DNA of 64,000 nt from Bradyrhizobium manausense (GCF_018129685.1 NZ_JAFCLG010000001.1:744001-808000), one strand, 5' to 3'. Shown: positions 1 to 9,608, numbered from the stretch's first letter. Notes: generated from the sequence alone by a model not told the origin. Made by a program: numbers and translations.

Positions 1-74
1 CGGTTCTAGCCTTCAGCCCTCGCGGCGAGGACGGCCCTGATGTGCTGACAGCACACCGCGCCGTCCGATCCGGA

Positions 75-1409
75 TCAGTCCGTCGTGACAGCGGTTTCCA
101 TGTCGGTCGGATCGATCTGCCGGCTCAGCCGCGCGTTGAGTTTGTCGCGATCGAGCTCGCCCTCCCACCAGGCGACGATCACGCAGGCGACGCCGTTGCC
201 GCAGAGATTGGTAAGCGCGCGGCACTCGCTCATGAACTTGTCGATGCCGAGCACGATCGCCATGCCCGGCACGAGTCGCGGATCGACCACCGCGAGCGTC
301 GCCGCCAGCGTGATGAAGCCCGCGCCGGTGATGCCGGAGGCGCCCTTAGAGGTCAGCATCGCCACGACCAGGATCGTGAGCTGCTGGCCGAAGGTGAGAT
401 CGAAGCCGAGCGCCTGGGCGATGAACAGCGTCGCCAGCGTCATGTAGATGTTGGTGCCGTCGAGGTTGAACGAATAACCGGTTGGCACCACGAGGCCGAC
501 CACCGATTTGGAGCAACCGAGCCGTTCCAGCTTCTCCATCAAGGACGGCAGCGCGCTCTCGGAGGACGAGGTGCCGAGCACGATCAGCAGTTCGTCCTTG
601 ATGTAGGCCAGGAACTTGAAGATCGAGAAGCCCGCAAAGCGCGCGATGGTGCCGAGCACGATGAAGACGAACAGCGCGGCGGTCAGGTAGAACGTCGCGA
701 TCAGCCCCATCAGGTTGAGGATCGCGCCGGTGCCGAACTTGCCGATGGTGAAAGCCATCGCGCCGAACGCACCGAGCGGCGCTGCGCGCATCACGATGGA
801 GATGACGCCGAACACCGCATGCGCCGCATCGTCGATGAAGCTGCGGATCACGTGGCCGCGCTCGCCGAGACCCATGATCGCGAAGCCGAACAGCACCGAG
901 AACAGCAGCACCTGCAGGATCTCGCCTTGCGCGAAGGCGCCGACCACGGTGTCGGGAATGATGTGCAGGATGAAGTCGACGGATTTCTGCGACTCTGCCT
1001 GTTTGGCGAAACTGGCGACGGCTTGCGCATTGGCCCCGGCGTTGCCAAAGCCCGCGCCCGGCTTGATGAGGTTGCCGATGACGAGACCGATCACCAGCGC
1101 GAAGGTCGAGACGATCTCGAAATAGATCAGCGCCTTCACGCCGATGCGCCCGACCTTCTTCGCATCCTGGATGTGGGCGATACCCGAGACCACGGTGCAG
1201 AAGATGATCGGCGCGATCACCATCTTGATCAGCTTGATGAAGCCATCGCCGAGCGCCTTGATCCAGTCGTTGGTCGCAACCGAGGGCCACAGCCAGCCGA
1301 CGATGGCGCCGAGCACGATGGCGATCAGCACCTGAACGTAGAGAATTTTGTACCACGGCTTGGCCGCGGCAGGCGCGGCCGGTGTCCCGGCCATCGTTGT
1401 CGTTGTCAT
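75..1409 (-). CDS. dctA: C4-dicarboxylate:cation symporter DctA
   Basis: A 444-residue inner-membrane carrier of the DAACS (glutamate/dicarboxylate symporter) family, expected to import succinate, malate and fumarate with protons or sodium. The serine-rich re-entrant loop motif SSSES lies at residues 281-285 and the signature NLDGT at 315-319, followed by the glycine-rich second hairpin (GASGITGAG). Several hydrophobic helices are visible from residue 20 on. Length matches DctA of rhizobia (about 440). The start is preceded by GGGGGAGGAAACA, a strong ribosome binding site. It stands alone: the bioY end lies 82 bp upstream. No DctB/DctD two-component pair is next to it, and I saw no convincing sigma54 site. 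In nodulating rhizobia DctA feeds bacteroids, but a second copy or another substrate cannot be excluded. Confidence 0.95.
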   Translation of the reverse strand: MTTTTMAGTPAAPAAAKPWYKILYVQVLIAIVLGAIVGWLWPSVATNDWIKALGDGFIKLIKMVIAPIIFCTVVSGIAHIQDAKKVGRIGVKALIYFEIVSTFALVIGLVIGNLIKPGAGFGNAGANAQAVASFAKQAESQKSVDFILHIIPDTVVGAFAQGEILQVLLFSVLFGFAIMGLGERGHVIRSFIDDAAHAVFGVISIVMRAAPLGAFGAMAFTIGKFGTGAILNLMGLIATFYLTAALFVFIVLGTIARFAGFSIFKFLAYIKDELLIVLGTSSSESALPSLMEKLERLGCSKSVVGLVVPTGYSFNLDGTNIYMTLATLFIAQALGFDLTFGQQLTILVVAMLTSKGASGITGAGFITLAATLAVVDPRLVPGMAIVLGIDKFMSECRALTNLCGNGVACVIVAWWEGELDRDKLNARLSRQIDPTDMETAVTTD

Positions 1410-1491
1410 TGTTTCCTCCCCCTCAAAGTTAAGAGCCAGCCAAGATCAACTTGGCCGGCCCTGTCAATTGGAACATTCCGTGGAGTGAAAT

Positions 1492-2100
1492 CTAGCCGCG
1501 GCGGTCGATGATCCGGCGCGCCGCCGGCATCAGCGTGGCACCCAGCGCGTTCTTGATGACCGAGGCGGCAATGAACGGCGTGACGCCGACGGCCCAGGCC
1601 TTGTCCGCGCCAAGGCCGATGCCGGTGGCCAGCCAGCCAAAGCCGGCGATGAAAATGACGAGATGGCCGACCGCCATCGCCACAAACAGCAGCGCGATGT
1701 TGCGATCCCAGCCCCGCTCGGCCAGCCAGCCGGTGATGACCGCAGCCGCCACGAAGCCATAGAGATAGCCGGCGGTCGGGCCGACGAGCGGCGCCAACCC
1801 ACCGACCGGACCAGCGAACACCGGCAGCCCCATCGCGCCCTCGGCGAGGTAGGCGATCATGGTTGCGCTGCCAAGGCGCCAGCCATAGCCAGCGCCGATC
1901 ATCAGCACGACCAGGGTCTGCAATGTCATGGGCACGTAAGGCAGCGGCAGGTTCACCTTGGCCGACAGTGTCATCAACGCGGTGCCGAGCGCGATCAGCA
2001 CGATCGCGCGCACGACGCCCACGGCGTCGCCCGGTCGGGTGGGCCACATCACTGCGGCGAGAGGGGAATGGGCGGCAGACTGGACGGTTCGGTCAGACAA
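1492..2100 (-). CDS. bioY: Biotin transporter BioY (ECF S component)
   Basis: A 202-residue membrane protein of the BioY family, the substrate-binding component of energy-coupling factor biotin transporters. Hydrophobic segments begin near residue 28, and the family sequences PLPYVPMTLQTL and the glycine-rich AGPVGGLAPLVGPTAGYL are clear. No bioM or bioN gene is next to it, so it may work alone or with a shared ECF module, as is known for many BioY proteins. It lies 33 bp downstream of the aminotransferase gene on the same strand and is probably co-transcribed with it. The short spacer contains GGCTATTTAAGCC, a small palindrome at the end of the upstream gene. It does not match the BioR box TTATMKATAA that controls biotin genes in many alphaproteobacteria. 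Confidence 0.93.
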   Translation of the reverse strand: MSDRTVQSAAHSPLAAVMWPTRPGDAVGVVRAIVLIALGTALMTLSAKVNLPLPYVPMTLQTLVVLMIGAGYGWRLGSATMIAYLAEGAMGLPVFAGPVGGLAPLVGPTAGYLYGFVAAAVITGWLAERGWDRNIALLFVAMAVGHLVIFIAGFGWLATGIGLGADKAWAVGVTPFIAASVIKNALGATLMPAARRIIDRRG

Positions 2101-2133
2101 GATGCACTCCAGAGGTATCGCGAAAACTGGCGG

Positions 2134-3321
2134 CTATTTAAGCCAGTGAGCGATCCGGTCAACCGCCTCCCGCATCTCATCAGCCGAGCGCGCATAGGAG
2201 AATCGTATGAACGAGCGGCCATGGATCGGATCGAAATCGACGCCCGGTGTTGCCGCAACATGGGCCTTCTCCAGCATCTGCCTGGCGAAGTCGAGACTGT
2301 CCGGAGTGAAATCCGAAACGTCGGCGTAGAGATAGAAGGCGCCATCCGCCGGCAGGAACTTGGCTAGGCCCGCCTTGGGCAAGCCCTCGATCAGGATGCG
2401 CCGGTTCTCCTGATAGCCGTGCTTGATCTGCTCCATCTCGGCTGCGCCATCGAAGGCGGCCTCGGCCGCGATCTGCGAGAGCGACGGAACCGAGATCGAG
2501 AGGTTCTGCTGCAGCCGCTCGATCGGGCGCACCAGCACATCGGGCACGACCATCCAGCCGACGCGCCAGCCGGTCATGCAAAAATACTTCGAGAACGAGT
2601 TGATCACGAGCGCATGGTCGGACAGCGCCGCCGCCGTCACAGCGGGAAACGCATAATCGAGCCCGTGATAGATCTCGTCGGAGATGAAGCGGATGCCGGC
2701 ATCTTCCGCCGCCGCCATCAGGCCGGCGAGCGCCTCGCGCGGCATCATCGTGCCTGTCGGATTGGCGGGGCTGCCGACCAGCACGCCCTTCAGCGGCGTC
2801 TTGCGATGGGCGGCGAGCAGCGCCTCGCCGGTCAGCGCGTGGCGCGTGTCATTGGTGGTCTCGATCAGCACCGGCTCGCAGCCGAGCGCGGTGAGGATGT
2901 GGCGATACGGCGGATAGCCGGGCACCGTGACGGCGACGCGATCGCCGGGCTCGAAGATCGACAGGAAAGCCAGGATGAACCCGCCGGAGGAACCCGTGGT
3001 CGCCACGATCCTGTCGGGACTGACGGTGCAGCCATAGGCGTCGCGATAATGCCGCGCGATGCGTTCACGCAAGCTGGGAATGCCGAGCGCGGACGTGTAA
3101 TCGATCCGGCCCGTCGCAAGGGCGGCTTGCGCGGCCGCAATCGCGGTCTTCGGCGCGCCAGCCGCGGGCTGGCCAACCTCCATGTGAATGACATGGCCGC
3201 CGGCGGCCTCGATCCGGGCTGCCGCGGCCATCACGTCCATCACCATGAAGGGGGGAACATCGCTGCGGCGGGAGGGCTCGAGCCACTGCCCCAACCGGTT
3301 CCTTAGTGTCGCATCGTGCAT
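2134..3321 (-). CDS. PLP-dependent class I/II aminotransferase
   Basis: A 395-residue fold-type I aminotransferase that should use pyridoxal phosphate bound to the lysine in INSFSKYFCMTGWR. Other family features are GSPANPTGT (cofactor-phosphate and substrate region), SDEIYHGLDY and the late FIRFSYA arginine motif. The sequence resembles aspartate/aromatic aminotransferases of subgroup I-gamma, but substrate cannot be read from sequence. It is the first gene of a likely two-gene unit with bioY. No bioA-type substrate signature is evident, so the neighbour alone does not make it a biotin gene. Upstream lies a 179-bp divergent region shared with the M48 protease, containing the perfect palindrome GGGCGCTTGCGCCC. 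Confidence 0.9.
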   Translation of the reverse strand: MHDATLRNRLGQWLEPSRRSDVPPFMVMDVMAAAARIEAAGGHVIHMEVGQPAAGAPKTAIAAAQAALATGRIDYTSALGIPSLRERIARHYRDAYGCTVSPDRIVATTGSSGGFILAFLSIFEPGDRVAVTVPGYPPYRHILTALGCEPVLIETTNDTRHALTGEALLAAHRKTPLKGVLVGSPANPTGTMMPREALAGLMAAAEDAGIRFISDEIYHGLDYAFPAVTAAALSDHALVINSFSKYFCMTGWRVGWMVVPDVLVRPIERLQQNLSISVPSLSQIAAEAAFDGAAEMEQIKHGYQENRRILIEGLPKAGLAKFLPADGAFYLYADVSDFTPDSLDFARQMLEKAHVAATPGVDFDPIHGRSFIRFSYARSADEMREAVDRIAHWLK

Positions 3322-3500
3322 TGATTTCTGCTATTTCGCTGGCGAACCGGTCCGTTCGGTCCGGAAAACAGGGCGCTTGCGCCCCAGACTAGCCGCATTA
3401 TACGGCTCATAAGGGCATATCGCGTATCCGGTCCGCCGCCAATTGCCAAAACCAATCACAAAACTCCATCCAACTCCGCCTGCAAGCCCAGACTCGTTTG

Positions 3501-4904
3501 ATGTTGCTCCAGATCGCATTGCGCAAGAAGGCCTCAGCCCTCACCGCCCTCGTGACAGCGGCTGCAATCGCGCTGCTGCCTGTTACGGCGACGCAGGCGC
3601 AGGAGGGGCGCGGCCCGCCGGTCCTGCGCGATACCGAAACCGAGCAATTGCTGCGCGAATATACCCGCCCGATCCTGCGCGTTGCCGGTCTGGAGAAGCA
3701 GAACATCCAGATGGTGATCATCAACGACAACTCGTTCAACGCGTTCGTCGCCGATGGCCGCCGCATCTTCGTCAATTACGGCGCGATCCTGCAGTCGGAG
3801 ACGCCGAACCAGCTGATCGGCGTGCTTGCGCACGAGACCGGGCATCTGGCCGGCGGCCATCTGGCCAAGATGCGCGAGCAGCTCGCCAGCGCCCAGACGC
3901 AGATGATCATCGCCATGCTGCTCGGCGCCGGGGCGCTTGCCGCAGGTGCCAGCCGCGGCTCCAATAGTGGCAATAACGGGCTCGCCAATGCGGGCGCAGC
4001 CGCCATTGCCGGACCGCAGGAAATGATCCGCCGTTCGCTGCTGTCCTACCAGCGCCAGCAGGAGGAGAACGCCGACCGCGCCGGCGTGAAATTCCTGACC
4101 GCGACGCAGCAGTCGCCGAAGGGCATGTACGAGACCTTCAAGCGCTTCACCAGCGAGAGCCTGTTCGCGGCCCGCGGCGCCGATCCCTATCTGCAGTCGC
4201 ACCCGATGCCCGCCGAGCGCGTCGCGGCGCTCCAGGAATTCGCCAGCACCAGCCCCTATTGGGACAAGAAGGACGACCCTGCACTGCAGCTCCGCCATGA
4301 CATGGTGCGCGCCAAGATCTCCGCGTTCATGGAACGGCCGGAAGTGGTCTATCGACGCTACCCCCAGACCAATGACAGCCTGCCGGCACGCTACGCCCGC
4401 GCGATCAGCACCTATCTGCACGGCGATTTGCGCAGCGCCCTCACCCAGATCGATGCCCTGATCGCGGTGCAGCCGAACAACCCGTATTTCTACGAGGTAC
4501 GCGGCCAGGCGCTGCTGGAGAGCGGCAAGCCGGCCGACGCCATCGCCCCCCTGCGCAAGGCCGTCGCGCTCTCAAACAATTCGGCCCTCATCGAGATGTT
4601 ACTTGGGCAGGCGCTGGTTGGAACCGATAATAAGGCCTACACGGACGACGCCATCAAGATTCTCCGTGCCGCGGTGGCGCGGGAGCCGGAAGCTCCCCTC
4701 GGCTTCATGCAGCTCGCGATGGCCTATGGCCGGAAGGGAGACTATGCCGAGGCGGACCTCGCTTCGGCCCAGGCCGCTTATTTGCGCGGCGACAACAAGA
4801 CTGCTCGCGAGCTCGCCACGCGCGCGAAAACCCGTTTCGCCGTCGGCACGCCCGGATGGGTCAAGGCCGACGACATCGTGGCGTCGAAACCGCCGCGCAA
4901 CTAG
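3501..4904 (+). CDS. Periplasmic M48 family metalloprotease with TPR domain
   Basis: A 467-residue exported zinc protease resembling BepA/YfgC-type proteins, which survey outer-membrane protein assembly in the periplasm. An N-terminal signal peptide ends near residue 34 (TATQAQ). The zinc motif HETGH is at residues 111-115, with a downstream glutamate ligand near 188 (QQEENADRAG). The C-terminal half has the helical pattern of tetratricopeptide repeats. ATG at 3501 is chosen over an in-frame TTG one codon earlier. Transcribed away from the aminotransferase; the DsbA-like gene follows 88 bp downstream on the same strand, so both could belong to one envelope-quality unit. Function in assembly is inferred from family knowledge. 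Confidence 0.93.
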   Translation: MLLQIALRKKASALTALVTAAAIALLPVTATQAQEGRGPPVLRDTETEQLLREYTRPILRVAGLEKQNIQMVIINDNSFNAFVADGRRIFVNYGAILQSETPNQLIGVLAHETGHLAGGHLAKMREQLASAQTQMIIAMLLGAGALAAGASRGSNSGNNGLANAGAAAIAGPQEMIRRSLLSYQRQQEENADRAGVKFLTATQQSPKGMYETFKRFTSESLFAARGADPYLQSHPMPAERVAALQEFASTSPYWDKKDDPALQLRHDMVRAKISAFMERPEVVYRRYPQTNDSLPARYARAISTYLHGDLRSALTQIDALIAVQPNNPYFYEVRGQALLESGKPADAIAPLRKAVALSNNSALIEMLLGQALVGTDNKAYTDDAIKILRAAVAREPEAPLGFMQLAMAYGRKGDYAEADLASAQAAYLRGDNKTARELATRAKTRFAVGTPGWVKADDIVASKPPRN

Positions 4905-4992
4905 CCTGAACCGCCATCTTGACGTCACGACACCACGATCAAGTCCGTCGCGACGTTTTTTCGAAACCTGCTCTGGATAAGAGGATTTGCCA

Positions 4993-5760
4993 ATGCCTAC
5001 GCTGCGCCTGCTTGCTTCCGCGCTGTTTGCGCTCGCCATATCAGGCGCCACGGGACCGGCTTCGGCCGAAAGCTTCTCCGATGCCCAGCGCACCGACATC
5101 GAGGCAATCGTCAAGAACTACCTGGTCAGCCACCCCGAGGTGCTCGAGGAGGCCATGACCGAGCTCAGCAAGCGCCAGGCCGCGGCCGAAACCGAGAAGC
5201 ATGAGGCCAGCATCGCGCAGAACTCGGATGCGATCTTCAACTCGCCGCGGCAGGTCGTGCTCGGCAACAAGGACGGCGACGTCACCTTCGTCGAGTTCTT
5301 CGATTACAATTGCGGGTACTGCAAGCGCGCGATGAGCGACATGCTCGACCTGATGAAGTCCGATTCCAAGCTGAAGGTTGTGCTGAAGGAATTCCCGGTG
5401 CTGAGCCAGGGCTCGGTCGAGGCCGCGCAGGTCGCGGTCGCCGTGCGCATGCAGGATCCCACGGGCAAGAAGTATCTCGACTTCCACCAGAAGCTGCTCG
5501 GCGGCCGCGGACCAGCCGACAAGGCCCGCGCGATGCAGGCAGCCAAGGACGCCGGCCTCGATACCGCGAAGATCGAGAAGGACATCCAAAGCCCCGAGGT
5601 GCGCACCACCATCGAGGAGAACTTCAAGCTGGCCGAGGCGATGGGCATGAACGGCACGCCGAGCTACGTGATCGGCAAGCAGATCGTGGTCGGCGCCGTC
5701 GGCCTCGATGGCCTCAAGGAAAAGATCGGCGTTGCCCGCTGCGGCAAGGCGACCTGCTGA
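4993..5760 (+). CDS. DsbA family thiol:disulfide interchange protein
   Basis: A 255-residue periplasmic thioredoxin-fold protein. A signal peptide ends at about residue 22 (GPASA). The redox motif CGYC is at residues 107-110 and the cis-proline loop is in NGTPSYVIG. A helical N-terminal stretch of about 80 residues before the thioredoxin core is typical of the com1/BdbD/DsbD-gamma-like DsbA group of alphaproteobacteria and of ScsC-like proteins. It may act as an oxidase or isomerase of secreted proteins; which one cannot be decided from the motif. ATG 4993 is preferred over the in-frame TTG at 4987 because the signal peptide starts there. A strong terminator follows at 5791. Confidence 0.93.
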   Translation: MPTLRLLASALFALAISGATGPASAESFSDAQRTDIEAIVKNYLVSHPEVLEEAMTELSKRQAAAETEKHEASIAQNSDAIFNSPRQVVLGNKDGDVTFVEFFDYNCGYCKRAMSDMLDLMKSDSKLKVVLKEFPVLSQGSVEAAQVAVAVRMQDPTGKKYLDFHQKLLGGRGPADKARAMQAAKDAGLDTAKIEKDIQSPEVRTTIEENFKLAEAMGMNGTPSYVIGKQIVVGAVGLDGLKEKIGVARCGKATC

Positions 5761-5790
5761 TCACGCTTTTTACAATTCGCGCGCGCGACG

Positions 5791-5815
5791 AGGCCGGCTG
5801 AAAAGCCGGCCTTTT
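5791..5815 (+). terminator. Rho-independent terminator of the DsbA-like gene
   Basis: Perfect 7-bp GC stem GGCCGGC/GCCGGCC (5792-5798 with 5805-5811), loop TGAAAA, followed by TTTT. It lies 31 bp after the stop codon. Confidence 0.88.
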
Positions 5816-5909
5816 CGTTGGCGGAAGCTCGGGGCAGATCCTGGCGTGATCCGGCGCGCGCATTCATCCAGCGTTCAACAAACAAATCCCGCGGAACCCA
5901 AGATGTTCC

Positions 5910-5934
5910 GGAACTCCTGAGACCTCCTCCCGTT
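5910..5934 (+). promoter_or_regulatory. EcfG-type (general stress sigma) promoter
   Basis: GGAAC at 5910-5914 and CGTT at 5931-5934 are separated by exactly 16 nt. This matches the GGAAC-N16/17-CGTT consensus of EcfG/SigT-type sigma factors of alphaproteobacteria. Transcription would start near 5941, leaving a leader of about 38 nt before the ATG at 5979, which carries the ribosome site GAGGAGAATTCA. Confidence 0.75.
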
Positions 5935-5978
5935 GTTGGCGCGGGCAATGACGCAAATAAGCACGTGAGGAGAATTCA

Positions 5979-6809
5979 ATGTCGAACCGCTTTATGATCT
6001 CGGTTGCCGCGCTCGCACTGATCGCCGGTACCGGTCTGGCGAACGCACAAGGCACCATGAAAAACGACACCGGCGGTGCCGGTGCGCAGCCGACGCAGCA
6101 CGCGCAGCCGACTGGCGGCGCCGCAGAGCACGGCACGATGGGTAAGGAATCCACAAGCCCGCAGAAGGGCACGGTCGGCCAGGCCGGCGGCGCCATGAAG
6201 TCCGGCGAAGAGAAGTCGTCTGGCGCGATGGAGAAGTCGGGCTCGGCTGAGAAATCCGGCGCCATGGAGAAATCAGGCGGCGCGATGAACAAGAACGCGG
6301 CTGACGAGAAGGCCGGTGCGGCGAAGGGCGAGCACGCCCAGGGCGCGCAGGAAAAGTCCATGCAGGACAAGTCGAAGAGCATGAGTTCGGAATCGACGAC
6401 CAAGGACTCCACGACCAAGACCGACGGCAAGAACATGAAGGCCGAGGACAACAAGGCCGGCGAAGCCGCCAAGAGCAACAATGCCGAGAACCGCCCGGCC
6501 ACGACCGATACCAAGTCTCAGACCACGACCGGCAACGCGGCCACCTCGGCGACCGCGGCCCCCCCGCCGGAAAAGCGGACCCAGATCGTTTCGGCTATCA
6601 AGTCCGAGAAGATCGAGGAGACGACCAACGTCAACTTCAACATCTCGGTTGGCACGGCCGTCCCGGCGAACGTCCGTTTCCACCCGCTCCCGGCCCGGAT
6701 CGTCGAGATCTACCCGGAATGGCGCGGCTATGATGTGATCTTCGTGCACGGGCAGTACATCATCGTCCGTCCCCAGACGCGCGAGATCGTCTACATCATC
6801 GAAGGCTAA
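5979..6809 (+). CDS. DUF1236 domain exported protein with low-complexity linker
   Basis: A 276-residue exported protein. The signal peptide ends near residue 24 (GLANAQ). Residues 25-190 are a hydrophilic, disordered-looking region rich in Lys, Ser, Ala and Gly with degenerate EKSGAMEKSG-type repeats. The C-terminal 75 residues form a DUF1236 domain (PVPANVRFHPLP-like core, IVEIYP, QYIIVRPQTREIVYII). The domain is common in Bradyrhizobium and Rhizobium envelope proteins; its biochemical role is unknown to me. The repeats and charged composition resemble stress-related hydrophilic proteins. The upstream EcfG-type promoter fits a general stress role. Strong terminators bound it on both sides, so it is a single-gene unit. 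Confidence 0.9.
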   Translation: MSNRFMISVAALALIAGTGLANAQGTMKNDTGGAGAQPTQHAQPTGGAAEHGTMGKESTSPQKGTVGQAGGAMKSGEEKSSGAMEKSGSAEKSGAMEKSGGAMNKNAADEKAGAAKGEHAQGAQEKSMQDKSKSMSSESTTKDSTTKTDGKNMKAEDNKAGEAAKSNNAENRPATTDTKSQTTTGNAATSATAAPPPEKRTQIVSAIKSEKIEETTNVNFNISVGTAVPANVRFHPLPARIVEIYPEWRGYDVIFVHGQYIIVRPQTREIVYIIEG

Positions 6810-6832
6810 CCGCCTCGCTGAGACCCCAAATG

Positions 6833-6864
6833 AGCCCTTGCCGAGCGATCGGCAGGGGCTTTTG
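6833..6864 (+). terminator. Rho-independent terminator of the DUF1236 gene
   Basis: A 12-pair stem (6833-6844 with 6849-6860, one T-G wobble) with loop GCGA and a trailing TTTT. It lies 23 bp after the stop. Confidence 0.88.
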
Positions 6865-7063
6865 GCCTATGGGGCGCCTGCCCCGCCGGCGCGGGTCCGC
6901 AGCCATGATTGGAACTGGTTAACAAGCAATTTCCGTAGTTTCCGCACAGGTTTTTGCCTACCGGATGAGGTGCCTGAAGCGGTCCCGGAGGCCCTTCAAG
7001 GCTTCCCCTGGGTCACTTTGTTACCTATAACCCCGCCACGCCGAAACACGCGCCGGGACAGGA

Positions 7064-7531
7064 ATGGCCGAACCAGCAACCGACACGATCCTCGTTCTCA
7101 ACGGGCCGAACCTCAACATGTTGGGGACCCGCGAGCCCGAGAAGTATGGCCACGCGACGCTGGCCGACGTCGAGGCGCTGTGCCGTGAGACGGCCGCGGC
7201 CTTCGGCCTCAAGGCCGATTGCCGGCAATCCAACCGCGAAGGCGAACTGATCGACTTCATCCACGAGGCGCATGGGCGCAAGATGAAGGGCATCATCATC
7301 AATGCAGGCGGCTATTCGCATACTTCGATCGCGCTGCACGACGCGCTGCTCGCGGTGCAGATGCCGACGGTCGAGGTGCACGTGACCAACATCCACGCCC
7401 GCGAGAGTTTCCGTCATCACTCCTACACCGCGCGCGCGGCCTTCGCCTCGCTGTGCGGTTTCGGCATCGAGGGCTACCGCCTCGCCATCCAGGGCCTTGC
7501 GGCCAAGCTCGGCATCAAGCCCAAGGCCTGA
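7064..7531 (+). CDS. aroQ: Type II 3-dehydroquinate dehydratase
   Basis: A 155-residue cytosolic enzyme of the shikimate pathway that converts 3-dehydroquinate to 3-dehydroshikimate. Family blocks are all present: [18 protein letters not shown] with the catalytic tyrosine and lid arginine, [27 protein letters not shown], and [17 protein letters not shown] with the catalytic histidine. Length matches the dodecameric type II family (140-160). It starts the set aroQ-accB-accC; accB follows after 37 bp. The same order is usual in Bradyrhizobium and relatives as far as I recall. Confidence 0.97.
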   Translation: MAEPATDTILVLNGPNLNMLGTREPEKYGHATLADVEALCRETAAAFGLKADCRQSNREGELIDFIHEAHGRKMKGIIINAGGYSHTSIALHDALLAVQMPTVEVHVTNIHARESFRHHSYTARAAFASLCGFGIEGYRLAIQGLAAKLGIKPKA

Positions 7532-7568
7532 CGCTCTCTCTTCACTCAGAACATTCGGATCAAAGAAC

Positions 7569-8063
7569 ATGGCGCGCCAGCCAGACGACAAAGCAGCCGC
7601 AAAGTTTTCCAGCGAGGATTCCGCGCTCGTCCGCGAGCTCGCTCTGCTGCTCGATGAGACCAGCCTCACCGAGATCGAGATCGAGCGCGCGGGCTTGCGC
7701 CTGCGCGTCGCCCGCAACATCAGCGTCGCCGCGACCATGCCGATGCCGGTCGCAGCCGCCGCACCCGCGCACGCTGCTGCACCGGCGGCTGATGCTCCGG
7801 CTGCTGCTGCGGCAGACATGTCGAAGCATCCCGGCGCCGTGACCTCGCCGATGGTCGGCACCGCCTATTGGGCGCCGGAGCCCGGCGCCAAGCCGTTCGT
7901 CGAGATCGGGTCGAAGGTCTCGGTCGGCCAGACCCTGCTCATCATCGAAGCGATGAAGACGATGAACCAGATTCCGTCGTCGCGCGCCGGCACCGTGACG
8001 CAGATCCTGGTCGAGGACGGCCAGCCGGTCGAGTTCGGCGAAGCGCTGGTCATTATTGAATAA
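7569..8063 (+). CDS. accB: Biotin carboxyl carrier protein of acetyl-CoA carboxylase
   Basis: A 164-residue carrier subunit of acetyl-CoA carboxylase. The biotinylation motif EAMKTMN places the modified lysine at residue 130, in a C-terminal biotinyl domain that begins around residue 88 ([22 protein letters not shown]). An Ala/Pro-rich flexible linker (about residues 55-85) joins it to the N-terminal dimerisation part. The thumb segment typical of bacterial AccB follows [14 protein letters not shown] 7569 is chosen because in-frame sequence upstream runs back into aroQ. AccC follows 80 bp downstream, separated by an imperfect palindrome. Confidence 0.97.
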   Translation: MARQPDDKAAAKFSSEDSALVRELALLLDETSLTEIEIERAGLRLRVARNISVAATMPMPVAAAAPAHAAAPAADAPAAAAADMSKHPGAVTSPMVGTAYWAPEPGAKPFVEIGSKVSVGQTLLIIEAMKTMNQIPSSRAGTVTQILVEDGQPVEFGEALVIIE

Positions 8064-8064
8064 C

Positions 8065-8134
8065 GCGAATGGGGAGTAGCGAATAGCGAATGGTACCGCC
8101 GTTCCCTACTTGCCGCTTTCCACTCGCCATCCGC
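8065..8134. repeat. Imperfect palindrome between accB and accC
   Basis: GCGAATGGGGAGT (8065-8077) pairs with ACTCGCCATCCGC (8122-8134) at 11 of 13 positions. The interior also carries repeats of the type AGCGAATAGCGAATGG. This resembles REP-like palindromes scattered in Bradyrhizobium genomes. It sits inside the accBC transcript and may stabilise or process it. Confidence 0.6.
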
Positions 8135-8143
8135 TAGGACAAC

Positions 8144-9502
8144 ATGTTCGACAAGATCCTCATAGCCAATCGCGGCGAGATCGCCCTTCGCATCCTGCGG
8201 GCCTGCAAGGAGCTCGGGATCGCGACCGTCGCCGTGCATTCCACCGCAGACGCCGACGCCATGCATGTGCGTCTGTCGGACGAGAGCGTCTGCATCGGCC
8301 CGCCGTCGTCGAAGGACAGCTACCTCAACGTCCCCGCGCTGCTCGCGGCCTGCGAGATCACAGGCGCCGATGCCGTGCATCCCGGCTACGGCTTCCTGTC
8401 GGAGAATGCGCGTTTTGCCGAGATCCTCGGCGAGCACAATCTGCAGTTCATCGGCCCCAAGGCCGAGCACATCCGCCTGATGGGCGACAAGATCGAGGCC
8501 AAGAAGACCGCCAAGCGGCTTGGCATCCCCGTGGTACCCGGTTCCGACGGCGCGGTTGGTCCCAATGACGACGCCATGGCGATCGCCAGGAAGATCGGCT
8601 TCCCCGTGCTGGTGAAGGCGGCTGCCGGCGGCGGCGGCCGCGGCATGAAGGTCGCGCAGACCGAGGCCGATCTTCAGATCGCGCTATCGACCGCGGCCAA
8701 TGAGGCGAAATCCGCCTTCGGCGACGCGTCCGTCTATCTGGAAAAATACCTGCAGAAGCCGCGCCATATCGAGATCCAGATTCTCGGCGACGGCCGCGGC
8801 GGAGCGATCCATCTCGGCGAGCGCGATTGCTCGCTGCAGCGTCGCCACCAGAAAGTCTGGGAGGAAGGTCCCTCGCCCGTGCTGGCTGCGGCTGCGCGCG
8901 CCAAGATCGGGGAGACCTGCGCCAAAGCGATGCGCGAGATGAAATATCTCGGCGTCGGCACCATCGAATTCCTGTTCGAGGACGGCGAGTTCTACTTCAT
9001 CGAGATGAACACGCGCATCCAGGTGGAGCATCCCGTCACCGAGAGCATCACCGACATCGACCTTGTGCTGGAGCAGATCCGCATCGCCGCCGGCGGCGAG
9101 CTGCCGGCCAAGCAGAGCGAGATCCAGATCATCGGGCACGCTATCGAGTGCCGCATCAATGCGGAGAACCCGGAGACCTTCCGTCCCTCGCCGGGCCGCA
9201 TCACGCAATATCATCCGCCCGGCGGGCTCGGTGTGCGCATCGATTCGGCGGTTTATCAGGGCTACACGATCCCGCCCTATTACGACTCGCTGGTCGGCAA
9301 GCTGATCGTCCACGGCAAGACCCGCGCCGAGTGCCTGATGCGCCTGCGCCGCGCGCTCGACGAGATGGTGGTCGAGGGCATCGAGACCACGCTGCCGCTG
9401 TTCCGCGACCTCGTCCGCCAGGACGACATCATCAACGGCGACTACCACATCCACTGGCTGGAACAGTATCTCGCCGGCAAGACGGATCCGGCCGCAAAAT
9501 AA
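8144..9502 (+). CDS. accC: Acetyl-CoA carboxylase, biotin carboxylase subunit
   Basis: A 452-residue ATP-grasp enzyme that carboxylates biotin on AccB with bicarbonate and ATP. It starts [17 protein letters not shown], the classic N-terminal domain. It carries the glycine-rich ATP loop [11 protein letters not shown] near residue 160, the [13 protein letters not shown] motif, and [14 protein letters not shown] with the catalytic arginine and glutamates. The C-terminal biotin carboxylase domain closes with the HWLEQYL region. Length equals E. coli AccC (449). It forms a unit with accB. In several relatives aat, DUF2155 and NDUFA12 genes come next; here a signalling operon sits between accC and aat. 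Confidence 0.98.
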   Translation: MFDKILIANRGEIALRILRACKELGIATVAVHSTADADAMHVRLSDESVCIGPPSSKDSYLNVPALLAACEITGADAVHPGYGFLSENARFAEILGEHNLQFIGPKAEHIRLMGDKIEAKKTAKRLGIPVVPGSDGAVGPNDDAMAIARKIGFPVLVKAAAGGGGRGMKVAQTEADLQIALSTAANEAKSAFGDASVYLEKYLQKPRHIEIQILGDGRGGAIHLGERDCSLQRRHQKVWEEGPSPVLAAAARAKIGETCAKAMREMKYLGVGTIEFLFEDGEFYFIEMNTRIQVEHPVTESITDIDLVLEQIRIAAGGELPAKQSEIQIIGHAIECRINAENPETFRPSPGRITQYHPPGGLGVRIDSAVYQGYTIPPYYDSLVGKLIVHGKTRAECLMRLRRALDEMVVEGIETTLPLFRDLVRQDDIINGDYHIHWLEQYLAGKTDPAAK

Positions 9503-9515
9503 TTCGCCTCACCCT

Positions 9516-9540
9516 GGAACCCCTTGGCCCCGATCGCGTT
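9516..9540 (+). promoter_or_regulatory. EcfG-type promoter of the three-gene signalling operon
   Basis: GGAAC at 9516-9520, a 16-nt spacer, and CGTT at 9537-9540 match the EcfG consensus exactly. The site begins only 14 bp after the accC stop and 69 bp before the GTG start of the kinase. The operon may therefore be transcribed separately from accBC under general stress control. Confidence 0.7.
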
Positions 9541-9608
9541 CTGGACCGTTGGGGACAGTTCCAAGGGGGCGTTTTGAACTCCACGACACGTGATAAAGCG
9601 AGACCGTC

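Noticed and set aside
42..1511. A 489-codon open frame on the plus strand opposite dctA
   Set aside because: It is antisense to a gene with unmistakable DctA motifs. High-GC genes commonly leave long open frames on the other strand. Composition is Arg/His/Asp-rich with no domain.
2101..2133. BioR operator before bioY
   Set aside because: The small palindrome GGCTATTTAAGCC does not fit the BioR box TTATMKATAA.
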